DNA from: Halobacteriovoraceae bacterium
Lineage (GTDB): Bacteria > Bdellovibrionota > Bacteriovoracia > Bacteriovoracales > Bacteriovoracaceae
Direction: 5' to 3'
Assembly: GCA_020635115.1 (NCBI GenBank)
Contig: JACKAK010000011.1
Span: forward strand, 62,001-126,000
DNA: 64,000 nucleotides
Below, in pieces: positions 35,762 through 44,224 of the stretch. Under the pieces are notes generated by a model, which was not told the origin of the DNA, made no database searches, and saw only the letters and a list, made by a program, of their open reading frames with translations. A program made the position numbers and the translations under genes. Every line of letters starts with the position of its first letter. Position 1 is the stretch's first letter.

Positions 35762-36931
35762 CTATTTCATTTCTTTGATATTTTTAATTAACTTTCTAAG
35801 CCCTAAGCGATCACCTAATTGTTCAACCTGAAACTGAATTCCATGGCCTTCTATGTTTTGATGGCTAAATTTATTCATTACTTTTGCTGGAAAATGAAAA
35901 GTCTGGCCATAAAATTTGAAATCTAGTTGGAACATTTCACCGACATCTAAGGGGACAGGAGTAACAATAAAAGCACCTGTTTCTGAAATGTTTTTGATCT
36001 CACAAGAATGATACTCTTTAGATTCTGGGAGAATAATAGAACAGGGCAGGTTAATCATAAAACGAGGAGCTCTCTCCCACCAACGTAGGTTTGCATCGAA
36101 GAAGGGTCTTCTTGCACTTGGGGAGAGAAAATAAAGGATGACGAGTACATTAAAGGACAATAAAAGCAAAGAGGGCCCATGAGGGGATTTACTCACATAG
36201 GGCCAGGTGAACTCAACATATGTAAGATGAGCGTATATTGAGTAAATTTGTAAAGTTACAAAAATGAGGTAAGACCAGGGACGAATTTTATAAAGAGCAA
36301 TACCCGACAGTGGAAAAAGAAACCAGAATTCAAAATTATTTTTAAAACCTTCAATTGCTAAGACGTTATTGATGATTGTATTCAGGCCAAAATTTGTGGC
36401 GAAATGAAAATACATGATTTTCATGATTGGTTCAATACACATTAAAAAGGTTAGGGCAGTAATTAGGATTGGTTTTTGATGTTGAAGAACGGCCCTAATA
36501 TTAAAATTTTTAGATTCATGAACTTCTTGGGAGGCAACCAACATATTTGAAGCTAGAATCTCAAACTGATCATTGGCCATTGCCTTATTAAAAAATACGG
36601 TTTTATCTTCTTGTAATTGATTCTTGGAAATACCATCAATTTTAGGATCATCTGAAACAAAGATAGTTGGAATATGATCCTCATAGATTATATCAAGTGT
36701 CCTTTGTATTTCAATTCCCATCTTTTGGGGTACTTTGATATCAAGAATCAGCAAGTCTGGTCTAAATGTTTGAATCCTCTTTAATGGATCGTCCATTGAT
36801 GATTCAATTTCCACCTGAAATTCCCCATGCTTCTTGAAGATATGTTCTGCAAAAGTAGCAAATTTTTCATCATCATCTATGATGAGAATTCTTTGCTTCA
36901 AGTGTGGATCAATTTTTATCGCAGCTCCCAT
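35762..36931 (-). CDS. Receiver-membrane-PilZ protein
   Basis: The 389-residue protein has a receiver domain (about 14-135; IIDDDE, Asp in LLILDIKVPQ, Lys in FFNKAM), then four or five hydrophobic helices (about 150-280), and a PilZ domain (about 290-380) with RAPRFMINL, NISETGAF and GHGIQF, the c-di-GMP-binding pattern. So an Asp phosphorylation signal and c-di-GMP may both act on a membrane protein. The combination is unusual. Start: ATG 36931 with a weak GGGA upstream. Confidence 0.78.
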   Translation of the reverse strand: MGAAIKIDPHLKQRILIIDDDEKFATFAEHIFKKHGEFQVEIESSMDDPLKRIQTFRPDLLILDIKVPQKMGIEIQRTLDIIYEDHIPTIFVSDDPKIDGISKNQLQEDKTVFFNKAMANDQFEILASNMLVASQEVHESKNFNIRAVLQHQKPILITALTFLMCIEPIMKIMYFHFATNFGLNTIINNVLAIEGFKNNFEFWFLFPLSGIALYKIRPWSYLIFVTLQIYSIYAHLTYVEFTWPYVSKSPHGPSLLLLSFNVLVILYFLSPSARRPFFDANLRWWERAPRFMINLPCSIILPESKEYHSCEIKNISETGAFIVTPVPLDVGEMFQLDFKFYGQTFHFPAKVMNKFSHQNIEGHGIQFQVEQLGDRLGLRKLIKNIKEMK

Positions 36932-37061
36932 CTCGTCGTCCCTTTTGGCATTGATACAGCTAGTTTATATTCTAGGCCTTTTTGCACAAGCATTCGATGG
37001 GGTAAAATTCTACCTTATCCTAAGGTATTTATAAGACTCTTTTGATAAAATTGGGCAGATT

Positions 37062-37412
37062 TTAATGAACAAACTTTATTTTTTCACTTGGAGACAGTTG
37101 TTGGGGAATATCACTTAGAAGACCATCATCTTCAGTAAAAGCGATATTTTCATAGTCTTCTAACTGATGATTGAGATTATTTAGTGCTTTTGTCATTACT
37201 TCAATCGCTGAAATGAGCTTATATTCAACTTGCTCATTCATCAGCTTTAGCAAATTCATCAACCTTTCAATTTCATTTTTATAGTTTGTCTCAAGAACCA
37301 TTTCAACCTGTTGATGTATCCAGGAAAATTCTGGATTTTCATAGACAAATTTGAGTATTTCATCTTGAATTTTCTCTATTTCAAGTTCTAATTGTCTGTG
37401 CTTTTCGCTCAT
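37062..37412 (-). CDS. Small coiled-coil protein (116 aa)
   Basis: The protein is charged and helical throughout (ELEIEKIQDEILKFVYE, NEIERLMNLLKLMNEQVEYK) with a disordered acidic end (FTEDDGLLSDIPQQLSPSE). It looks like a dimerising coiled coil. AGG stands seven bases before the ATG. No family is recognised. Confidence 0.6.
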   Translation of the reverse strand: MSEKHRQLELEIEKIQDEILKFVYENPEFSWIHQQVEMVLETNYKNEIERLMNLLKLMNEQVEYKLISAIEVMTKALNNLNHQLEDYENIAFTEDDGLLSDIPQQLSPSEKIKFVH

Positions 37413-37616
37413 ATAAACCTACTAATGAGTGTTTTTAATAGTTTAATTTTAGGACACACACAAATACTAACGAAGAAAAAACATTTGGCCTATGATTATC
37501 TCTATAGGTTACCAATTCCCTGTAGAAGTATAACTGCCCAATATTAAGGTACGCGAAATGAAGTATCTAGGAAATGCCAATAAATTGAGGACTTTACGTG
37601 AATTTAGATAGTTATC

Positions 37617-39899
37617 TTAATCAAAAGAACAGCTCATAATTCTTAAGGGAGGGCCAGATCTTAGGCCATATTTTTCGCTCGCAGCTTCCTCTGATAGAAA
37701 ATTATTTCCAAACTTAGAACGTGTGAAATCATTAACTTTTACATTTACACTTCTATCATTACAGGTTGCTGTCGCACTTGTGGAGCCTCTAGGCTTAACA
37801 ATAGAAATTTCACAAGTATTTTCTGCGTCTGGTCTGTAATGGCGACCATGCTCTTTTTCTGGTTCGAGGTAGTATTGGTAAAAAAGCTTACAAGATATTC
37901 TACAACCTTGATAGGCCTCAGGAAAATTCATGTATACCTTCACTGAAGTTTGATCGTCACTAAATGGCCAGGTTCCTTTTTTAAGAACTAGATTTTGAAC
38001 TTGGGCCGATGATCGACCTGTAAAATCTTTGTGTGCGATGGCCTCTTTTGAGCCATCTGTGCCAGAGAATTTAATTGATTTTGCTTTCTTACAAAACTGA
38101 TTTGGACTTGGAGTACTTGGTACTGGGTGAGACGGACCAGTTGGTGCGGGGCGATTAGGATTTATATCACCTTCAAAATCTCCAATATCTGTAGGGCCAT
38201 CATCCACTGGAGGCCGTGGTGTGATTACTGGTGGCCTTACTACAACAGGTGGTTGTATCACGACTGGTGGCCTTACTACAACAGGTGGTTGTATCACTAC
38301 TGGTGGATCTGGTTTAACTATGACTGGTGGATCAGGTTGTACATCAGGTGCAGGTGTCACAATCACAGTTGGTGGAGTTGGACCTCCACAAGAATTTGCA
38401 AGTTCATCATCCCAAGCTTGAGCAAAATTCGAACTATCTTGATCATTAGATCCATCTCCGAGTACTTGCTCTGTATAGGCAACGTTGTGAACTGAAAACT
38501 GTCCGGCACGTTTGTTTTTATCGAGGCCATTATTTTGTAAAAACTCATTAAAATAGAACGCTCTTAACGTCTTCCAATCTTCAGTTTTAAGTTCCGGATG
38601 TATTTCCTTCGCTTTATTGAGCTCTTTTTGTGCTAGGTTTACGTATTTTTGTCCACCATTATATGCACTAATAGCTTTTCTCCATTTAAATTGTTCACTT
38701 TTTGGAAGTGATTCAAATGTTCCATTTCCACCCTGAAAGCTAGGGAGCTGACTATTATTTACAGATCTGAACTTATTAATCAAACGAGCTACACCTGCTT
38801 CAATATTTGCGATAAAATTGTTTTTTAATTCAGTAGCTGAATAATCTTTATAACCATCTCCTTCAAGATCTATTTTATATTTTTTAATTAACTGATTAAG
38901 TTGTTTAACATTATTTCCTTCGAGGTTTACTTGCATGATACCAGAACTTTTATCTTTTTCGGTATTTGCGGCCAGCCCACAAACACCAGCACTTTCTTGT
39001 GTCATTAAACCAATGATAAGACCAGATGGAACATTGTATCTTTTATTCACAGTATTGAGAACGTCATATAACTTACATAACTCAACATTATCACATGTAT
39101 TTTGTAAATTTCGTTTAAAGTTATTTATAAACCAACCTTTGGCCCTTTTTAGTCTGAGTTTTTCATCTTTAATTGTTTCTTTAATGCCATATGTGGACCT
39201 AGCATCACTGTGTTTGATTACAGTAGTGTATATTTCATTGACCTTTTTTTGAATATCAGATCTTGTGGTTGTCTGTTCTCTGGGATCATGTTCTCCTGTT
39301 TGGCAAACTCCACTCGGACAGCTGTCTTGATTTGTAAGTACAGGTCTTGAAATAACATCATTACTAAGCATTCCAATATTCATTCCATCTTTGAGTTTTA
39401 ATCTATCTTTTAAAAACATTGCTTCAAGTGGTAAATAGATTGTCGTCCCAATCGCACTCTTGGGCAAAGTTGAGTCTTTCCCTAGATCTTTAACAATAAC
39501 CGGGAAGAAATAACCCGCATTAAGTACTTTCCCTCCAGTTCCAACACCTGTGATTTTATTTTTAAATTTTTGATAATAGGCAGTCTTTCCAGTTCCTTTA
39601 AGTAAATCTCTAATTTGTTCAGGATTACTTAGCCATTCAATTTTACCCTTTGATTGGACTTGAGAAAGTGCACTCCCTGCATCTCCATCAGGAAAAAAAG
39701 CATCAGGAATTTCTATTTTAGAGCCCCGACCTAATTTCCCTATGACTTGTAGAGCATTTGTTGTTCCATTCTCACTTTTAGCTCTGGCCAGATAATTTGT
39801 TCCTTGGAGTATAAACTCAGCTGTATAGGATATATGTGGAAATAATAGCCCAACGATGGCCATCCACACTGTAAGCATTTTTTTTATATTTAGAAACAC
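37617..39899 (-). CDS. Lytic-transglycosylase-like exported protein with proline-rich linker
   Basis: The 760-residue protein has a signal peptide (MLTVWMAIVGLLFPHISYTA). A transglycosylase/lysozyme-like SLT domain (about 290-440) carries the catalytic Glu in LIIGLMTQESAG and the substrate-groove motifs SGIMQVNLEG and ISAYNGGQKYV. It would cut peptidoglycan. A Pro/Val-rich linker (about 520-590) has two 12-residue units (PPVVIQPPVVVR), and a C-terminal Cys-rich beta domain follows. GTG 39899 is preceded by GAAGGAG. It is divergent from a Kazal-type lipoprotein, and the shared intergenic region is only about 80 bases. Confidence 0.75.
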   Translation of the reverse strand: MFLNIKKMLTVWMAIVGLLFPHISYTAEFILQGTNYLARAKSENGTTNALQVIGKLGRGSKIEIPDAFFPDGDAGSALSQVQSKGKIEWLSNPEQIRDLLKGTGKTAYYQKFKNKITGVGTGGKVLNAGYFFPVIVKDLGKDSTLPKSAIGTTIYLPLEAMFLKDRLKLKDGMNIGMLSNDVISRPVLTNQDSCPSGVCQTGEHDPREQTTTRSDIQKKVNEIYTTVIKHSDARSTYGIKETIKDEKLRLKRAKGWFINNFKRNLQNTCDNVELCKLYDVLNTVNKRYNVPSGLIIGLMTQESAGVCGLAANTEKDKSSGIMQVNLEGNNVKQLNQLIKKYKIDLEGDGYKDYSATELKNNFIANIEAGVARLINKFRSVNNSQLPSFQGGNGTFESLPKSEQFKWRKAISAYNGGQKYVNLAQKELNKAKEIHPELKTEDWKTLRAFYFNEFLQNNGLDKNKRAGQFSVHNVAYTEQVLGDGSNDQDSSNFAQAWDDELANSCGGPTPPTVIVTPAPDVQPDPPVIVKPDPPVVIQPPVVVRPPVVIQPPVVVRPPVITPRPPVDDGPTDIGDFEGDINPNRPAPTGPSHPVPSTPSPNQFCKKAKSIKFSGTDGSKEAIAHKDFTGRSSAQVQNLVLKKGTWPFSDDQTSVKVYMNFPEAYQGCRISCKLFYQYYLEPEKEHGRHYRPDAENTCEISIVKPRGSTSATATCNDRSVNVKVNDFTRSKFGNNFLSEEAASEKYGLRSGPPLRIMSCSFD
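38226..38297. repeat. Two 36-bp tandem copies coding the proline-rich linker
   Basis: Bases 38226-38261 and 38262-38297 are identical except for the first base, and a partial third copy follows. They encode PPVVIQPPVVVR on the minus strand. Tandem 36-bp DNA repeats are a hot spot for copy-number change that keeps the reading frame. Confidence 0.7.
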
Positions 39900-39981
39900 C
39901 TTGCTCTCCTTCTCCGTAGTATTTATCGGAGTGATTGTGATAATCTTTAATAGAGTTTTTATCTATCCTTTAGGAGGTGAA

Positions 39982-40245
39982 ATGTTGAAAATTCAAAGAC
40001 TTGTAATATTGTTTACGATACTGGGGTGTGGAGAAGTTAAAGAGAAGAGTGTATCAAATAACTCCAATTTGGAAACTGCTAAGGTTAATTGTGTTATCCC
40101 TGAAGACAAAGGCTCAATGTGTACAATGCAGTATACTCCTGTCTGCGGGAAAATTCCTTGCTCAAATGAGTTAAAAACTTTTTCTAATACCTGTATGATG
40201 AATAATGCTTCTGCAGAGTTAGTTAAGGAGGGGCCGTGTGAATGA
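39982..40245 (+). CDS. Kazal-type serine-protease-inhibitor-like lipoprotein
   Basis: ATG 39982 is preceded by TAGGAGG. The 87-residue protein has a signal peptide and lipobox (FTILGC). The Cys pattern of a Kazal domain follows: MQYTPVCGKIPCSNELKTFS, then NTCMMNNASAELVKEGPC. Kazal domains inhibit serine proteases, and bacterial lipoproteins of this type are envelope-exposed. The inhibited protease is unknown; protection from prey or self proteases is an inference. It is divergent from the transglycosylase-like gene. Confidence 0.78.
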   Translation: MLKIQRLVILFTILGCGEVKEKSVSNNSNLETAKVNCVIPEDKGSMCTMQYTPVCGKIPCSNELKTFSNTCMMNNASAELVKEGPCE

Positions 40246-40246
40246 A

Positions 40247-40648
40247 CTATACATAAGTTTCGTTAAGCTCTTTGCTTAGAATAAGTTCACCTTTACTTTC
40301 TTTCAATTTCATATGGCGAACAAGTTTGTCTAAATTATTTTTAAATTCACCAATTGAACATTTCTGTTGAAGGCCATAGAGAATCTCTTGTTTTATACTC
40401 TTAGACAAACCCTCAAAGAATTCTCCAATTAATTTACGTGATGAAAATTTAAACGCCATAGCGAGATCTTCAGAATTGAAATTTTTAAGGAGTTCACGTT
40501 TCATATCAAGACTGAGATATCGCATACCCTCTATATAAGCAACTTCTTCCAAAATTTCCCTATGATCGGTTTCACTTAGGTACTTATTGATTGACTGTAG
40601 AGCTGCTTCTTGACTTTCCTTACTATGCCCAAAAAATGCCTGTCTCAT
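40247..40648 (-). CDS. FliG-C-like solo domain protein (133 aa)
   Basis: The stretch YLSLDMKRELLKNFNSEDLA and MAFKFSSRKLIGEFFEGLSK resembles the middle and C-terminal helical repeats of the flagellar rotor protein FliG ('LALALKGA...EKFLSNMSKRA'). The rest is helical. No N-terminal FliF-binding domain is present. GAGG stands before the ATG. It overlaps nothing: its stop is one base beyond the Kazal gene's. The resemblance is moderate. Confidence 0.55.
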   Translation of the reverse strand: MRQAFFGHSKESQEAALQSINKYLSETDHREILEEVAYIEGMRYLSLDMKRELLKNFNSEDLAMAFKFSSRKLIGEFFEGLSKSIKQEILYGLQQKCSIGEFKNNLDKLVRHMKLKESKGELILSKELNETYV

Positions 40649-40788
40649 AAATTCCTCATAAACTAATTAATATTTCCACATTTACATTATAGAATTTCTT
40701 AAGGTAATAAAAAATAGTTCATGAGATATCAGGTGGATGTGTCTATAACTTAAAGATTGGTAAGTCGTATAATGCCAAAAAAAGTTGT

Positions 40789-40805
40789 GATTTAACTGAA
40801 TTTTA
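40789..40805. repeat. 17-bp target-site duplication, left copy
   Basis: gatttaactgaatttta, exactly repeated at 42260-42276, flanks the insertion sequence. It shows the element was inserted by transposition and not deleted imprecisely. Confidence 0.88.
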
Positions 40806-42259
40806 TGTAACTACCTGAGAAAAATGTCCTATTTGATGTTAAGCGATTTTGACCAACACCTGCTTAATGTAATTAGTTTTACGGACAGATTTCCATAAAT
40901 TGTAACCTTTTTAAATCTTTTTTTAGTTTCCTCATATTTACTTCCCCTTACAAACTACTTTTTAAGGTAATTTGACCCTATTATTTTTTCATCATGCGAC
41001 CCTTTTTAAATCCTCAAAACATTCATAGGCCAGTTTCACTCCATTTAATAAAAACATTTCCAACTTTCCATCTCTGTATCGCCTAATCTCCACTGTTTTT
41101 CCAATAAGTGAATGGCCATTTTCCCTTGAGACAAGGTATTTATGGCCTTCAAAACTTAATATTTCCCCTTCACCTATTTTTCTATGATCTCTAATCGTCA
41201 AAACTTCATTGAGATCTATTAGTTCTTCAAGTTTTCTATAAGCTGGTCTTTGATCTTTTGCAGATACTGAGAACTTCAGGTTGTAGGCAGTGATAAACTC
41301 TTCTAAGTACCTATTTGCAGCTTCAATATTCTTTATCCCTCTAAGCCTAATTTCTGAACAAAGCCTGTCCTGAAGGGTTTTAAATAGCCTCTCAATCCGT
41401 CCTTTCGCTTGAGGACTGTTGGCCTGAATAGAGATAATTCCAAGCTCGTTCATGGCCCTATTCATATTTGTAAAACCCTGTCTTTTCCCGCCACCATAAA
41501 TTCCGGCCTTATCAGAATAAAGCATTTGGAAGACACCATATTTATTAATTATTTGTTCCACCACATCCATCGCTGCAAAAGTTGTCTCTGTAGGAGTAAA
41601 TTTCGCAGCTAAAATCTTTCCAGTGGCATCATCAATGGCAGCAGTCAGACAAAAAGGTGAACAGTCATGAATCCAGCGATGAGGGCTTCCATCAATTTGA
41701 ACCATTAACCCTTCTTTCTCATAACGCTTTCTTCTAGGGTGAGATTTTCTTTTTGCTTTTTTCTGGTAGGGAATAATCAGGCCCTCTTGTAGTAAAAGGT
41801 TTCTAATAGTGGTGTAAGTAGGGATGCTGTCAAATTCATGAGAATTATTTTCGCGTAGTTTTTCAATAAAGTGAACGAGATTAAGGCCGTTATATCTTCC
41901 AAGATAAAGTTGAATAATTTTATTGGATACTTTCATTGATGTTTTATTGTGAGGTATTCGACCTTTATTACCATGTATTAGAGAAGCAACACCTTGTTCT
42001 CTAAACCCTTTCACAAGCCTCCTAAACTGTCTTTCACCAATTTCTAAAGCACAGCAAGCATCTTCAGATCGAAGTTCACCGTTAAGATACTGAGAGATAA
42101 TATCTATCCTAATCTGTTGTTTTGTTTTAAAATTCATAAGACCGACCTCCTTGTTGGTATTTGATTGTTTTTTTGTTTAATCAAATAATACCAACATTGC
42201 AGGTGGTCGGTCTTTTTCGCTTACTAAATAATGCGTGACATCTTTGAGTAGTATCTACA
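40806..42259. mobile_element. Insertion sequence, IS1202/ISNCY-like, 1,454 bp, intact
   Basis: The element begins TGTA and ends TACA and is bounded by a perfect 17-bp direct repeat. The two ends are imperfect inverted repeats (15 of the outermost 23 bases match, with a conserved ATGTC at positions 19-23). One transposase gene runs nearly the full length. Long target duplications (15 bp and more) are known for the IS1202-type relatives. The promoter for the transposase is probably in the right end, where an inverted repeat (TTGGTATTTGATT, then AATCAAATAATACCAA) lies at 42154-42196. Confidence 0.88.
40992..42137 (-). CDS. DDE transposase of an IS1202/ISNCY-like element
   Basis: The 381-residue transposase has N-terminal helix-turn-helix segments (CCALEIGERQFRRLVKGFRE), then an rve/DDE catalytic domain with Asp in VQIDGSPHRW, Asp in LYSDKAG and Glu in KGRIERLFKTLQ. 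A C-terminal beta domain follows. GGAGG-like CTCC (minus: AAGGAGG) is present before the ATG at 42137. The frame is intact and the three catalytic residues are present, so it could be active. Confidence 0.88.
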   Translation of the reverse strand: MNFKTKQQIRIDIISQYLNGELRSEDACCALEIGERQFRRLVKGFREQGVASLIHGNKGRIPHNKTSMKVSNKIIQLYLGRYNGLNLVHFIEKLRENNSHEFDSIPTYTTIRNLLLQEGLIIPYQKKAKRKSHPRRKRYEKEGLMVQIDGSPHRWIHDCSPFCLTAAIDDATGKILAAKFTPTETTFAAMDVVEQIINKYGVFQMLYSDKAGIYGGGKRQGFTNMNRAMNELGIISIQANSPQAKGRIERLFKTLQDRLCSEIRLRGIKNIEAANRYLEEFITAYNLKFSVSAKDQRPAYRKLEELIDLNEVLTIRDHRKIGEGEILSFEGHKYLVSRENGHSLIGKTVEIRRYRDGKLEMFLLNGVKLAYECFEDLKRVA

Positions 42260-42276
42260 GATTTAACTGAATTTTA
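42260..42276. repeat. 17-bp target-site duplication, right copy
   Basis: The same 17 bases as at 40789. It contains the last base triplet (stop) of the small gene ending at 42274, so the insertion lies immediately after that gene's stop codon and leaves it intact. Confidence 0.88.
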
Positions 42277-42582
42277 CAAAATATTGAGGAGTATTTGAAT
42301 TTCTTTTTTCTTTTCTTTTTTTGTTTGTTCTTTTTGGGCCATCATCCTTTTTTGTCTACGTTGTTTTTCTTGCTCTAAGTGTGATTCAACCTTTTTATGA
42401 AGCTCTAACTGCTCTTCTCCCTCTGGATTTTGATCTTCTTCGGCATCAAAATCTTCAACCTTGGATTTTTCTAATGAAATCTTATTCCACAAATCAAGTT
42501 CGGCCGTAAACTTAGAAGTACTAAGAGTAAAACTACTCGTTGCCGTATCTGGTCTAGTCAGGGCGTTGATGTTAATTGACAT
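42274..42582 (-). CDS. Charged coiled-coil protein of unknown function (102 aa)
   Basis: The start is ATG 42582 (MSININALTRPDTATSSF). The C-terminal half is highly charged (KKVESHLEQEKQRRQKRMMA) and helical. A TATAAT box ends six bases before the ATG with no ribosome binding site, so the message is probably leaderless. The stop codon lies inside the target duplication of the neighbouring insertion sequence. Confidence 0.6.
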   Translation of the reverse strand: MSININALTRPDTATSSFTLSTSKFTAELDLWNKISLEKSKVEDFDAEEDQNPEGEEQLELHKKVESHLEQEKQRRQKRMMAQKEQTKKEKKKEIQILLNIL

Positions 42583-42588
42583 GAAACT

Positions 42589-42594
42589 ATTATA
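42589..42594 (-). promoter_or_regulatory. -10 TATAAT six bases before an ATG (leaderless)
   Basis: TATAAT on the minus strand is followed by AGTTTC and then ATG 42582. A weak TTGGAA lies about 20 bases further upstream. Transcription would begin at the start codon. Confidence 0.45.
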
Positions 42595-42630
42595 CTCTAC
42601 CAAAGATGCTTTTATTCCAAACTCAATAAT

Positions 42631-43521
42631 TTAAACCACTTGGCCCATGGCCTTCAGCTTTTTTTCATTAATAAGCTGAAGTTTTGTTTTCACATTTTCT
42701 GCTGGTAATGGTTTTAATAAAAATGAATCTACGCCTGATTTTATGGCATCGACAACGTTCTTTTTTGAACTCTCAGAAGTAATCATGATAAAACTGATAT
42801 TTTGATATTTTTGAGAGTTTTTAACTGATTGAAGTAATGTTAGTCCTGTCACTGCTGGCATATTCCAGTCTGAAATGATCAATTCATAAGGAGCTTTTTC
42901 CCTGAAAGAAAATTCAATCAATCTTTGTGCTTCTTTCACATTTGTTGCGAGATCAATCCTATAGTGTCCAAGAGAATTTAGTATACGTTTAATATATTGC
43001 AAAAGAGTTTCCGAATCATCGACGACTAATATTCGTGATTTACCTGAAAGAGGAGTGACTGATTCCATTTGTTGCTGTCTAAATTTTTGTATTTTTGCCA
43101 ATGTTGACTTTATAAGATTTGGAGTAAAAGGACGCTCTATTTCAAATTGTATATCAACTCCGTCTTCAATTAAATCTCTCCTCACGGGATGATCTTCGCT
43201 GCTAATTAGAATAAAGTTTTTCTTTAATATATGGGAATCATTTATCATCTGCATCAATTCACAACAGTCTTCTTCAGTTGAAATGAGTATTGTATAAGGT
43301 TCGTTCTTTTCATTTTGTACGATTTCATTATAGGCCTCATCAACTGTTTTTGTACTTTTAACTTCCTTAATACCAAAACTGATGAGAAGTGGTCTGAGTG
43401 ATCGAGAGTCGTTCATAGTCTTATCAAAAATTAAAACTTTAAAGTGAAAATTCAAATCTAGTCTCCATTTTGACGTTTTATGTATAAAAAAAGGATACTT
43501 TAAATTTGCATTTTTTTTCAT
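42631..43521 (-). CDS. Two-receiver response regulator, first receiver degenerate
   Basis: The 296-residue protein has an N-terminal receiver-like fold (about 25-145) lacking the phospho-acceptor Asp (ILISTEEDCC where LLDxxMP is expected), then a complete CheY-like receiver (about 158-285) with VVDDSE, Asp in ELIISDWNMPAVTG, Thr/Ser in MITSES and Lys in FLLKPL. It lacks an output domain, so it should act by protein contact, perhaps with a flagellar or chemotaxis partner. The ATG is preceded by a TATTAT box and no ribosome binding site. Confidence 0.75.
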   Translation of the reverse strand: MKKNANLKYPFFIHKTSKWRLDLNFHFKVLIFDKTMNDSRSLRPLLISFGIKEVKSTKTVDEAYNEIVQNEKNEPYTILISTEEDCCELMQMINDSHILKKNFILISSEDHPVRRDLIEDGVDIQFEIERPFTPNLIKSTLAKIQKFRQQQMESVTPLSGKSRILVVDDSETLLQYIKRILNSLGHYRIDLATNVKEAQRLIEFSFREKAPYELIISDWNMPAVTGLTLLQSVKNSQKYQNISFIMITSESSKKNVVDAIKSGVDSFLLKPLPAENVKTKLQLINEKKLKAMGQVV

Positions 43522-43527
43522 ATTTAT

Positions 43528-43533
43528 ATAATA
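43528..43533 (-). promoter_or_regulatory. -10 TATTAT six bases before an ATG
   Basis: TATTAT on the minus strand is followed by ATAAAT and ATG 43521. No good -35 is seen. Confidence 0.3.
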
Positions 43534-43637
43534 TCAGGTAGTTAGAGTGCTTAGAGATGGCCGTCATGAAATGGAAATTGACCATGTGTTATGGCATTGA
43601 TCTTTTGCGTCATGAAGAATTGATCTAAAATCACTAC

Positions 43638-43666
43638 TTGAGTCCATAAAAACAAGGCGCTAGAAT
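43638..43666 (+). promoter_or_regulatory. Promoter TTGAGT-17-TAGAAT ending six bases before an ATG
   Basis: TTGAGT (43638-43643) and TAGAAT (43661-43666) are exactly 17 bases apart; TCTAGA and the ATG at 43673 follow. This gives the clearest example of a leaderless start in the window. Confidence 0.6.
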
Positions 43667-43672
43667 TCTAGA

Positions 43673-44224
43673 ATGAAACACTTTTTAATTCTGATATTTT
43701 TAATCCTCCCTTTTTTCAAACTCCAAGCAAATCCATTGCTAGAGTGGATTTCTCATACATATTTAGGAGTAGGAACAGGAATAAATACTTTGGGTGGTTT
43801 TGATTCGGCCATGCCTCTTAGCTTTTCGATGGGTCGGGATATTAAATGGTCATACCATGAAAAGCTTAAGTTAAGACTTGATTTCACTTATATGAATCTT
43901 GGTACTTTTAATCCATCTGCTGTATCTGAAATGAAGGATTTTATATCGACTTCGGAAATATCTCTAGAGTCCTATACTATTTCAGTGCTTTCTCGCTGGC
44001 AATATCATCACATATTTCCAATAATTTTTAGGTTAGGTTACGATGTAGGGGATGACAACGGTATAGTGCTAGGACTTGGTAGTGGGATTAAATACAAAGA
44101 GTTTTTTCACACAAACCAATGGACACAAGGGATTGAACTTCAATTCGAAGTTCAAAAACGTCTTGCAATAATGACATATCTAGTTTCACTTCATATTGAA
44201 ATTCCAGATTTTTCAAACACCTGA
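43673..44224 (+). CDS. Exported barrel-like protein of unknown function (183 aa)
   Basis: A signal peptide (MKHFLILIFLILPFFKLQA) is followed by a beta-rich chain (YLGVGTGINTLGGF, RLDFTYMNLG, FRLGYDVGDDNGI) that looks like a small outer-membrane barrel. No ribosome binding site is present; the promoter reads into the start codon. The 3' end overlaps the convergent PilZ gene by 34 bases. Confidence 0.65.
   Translation: MKHFLILIFLILPFFKLQANPLLEWISHTYLGVGTGINTLGGFDSAMPLSFSMGRDIKWSYHEKLKLRLDFTYMNLGTFNPSAVSEMKDFISTSEISLESYTISVLSRWQYHHIFPIIFRLGYDVGDDNGIVLGLGSGIKYKEFFHTNQWTQGIELQFEVQKRLAIMTYLVSLHIEIPDFSNT

Noticed and set aside
38127..38495. Trp/Tyr/Ser-rich frame on the plus strand
   Set aside because: It is the reverse of the proline-rich linker of the transglycosylase-like gene; its odd composition is a by-product of the 36-bp repeats.
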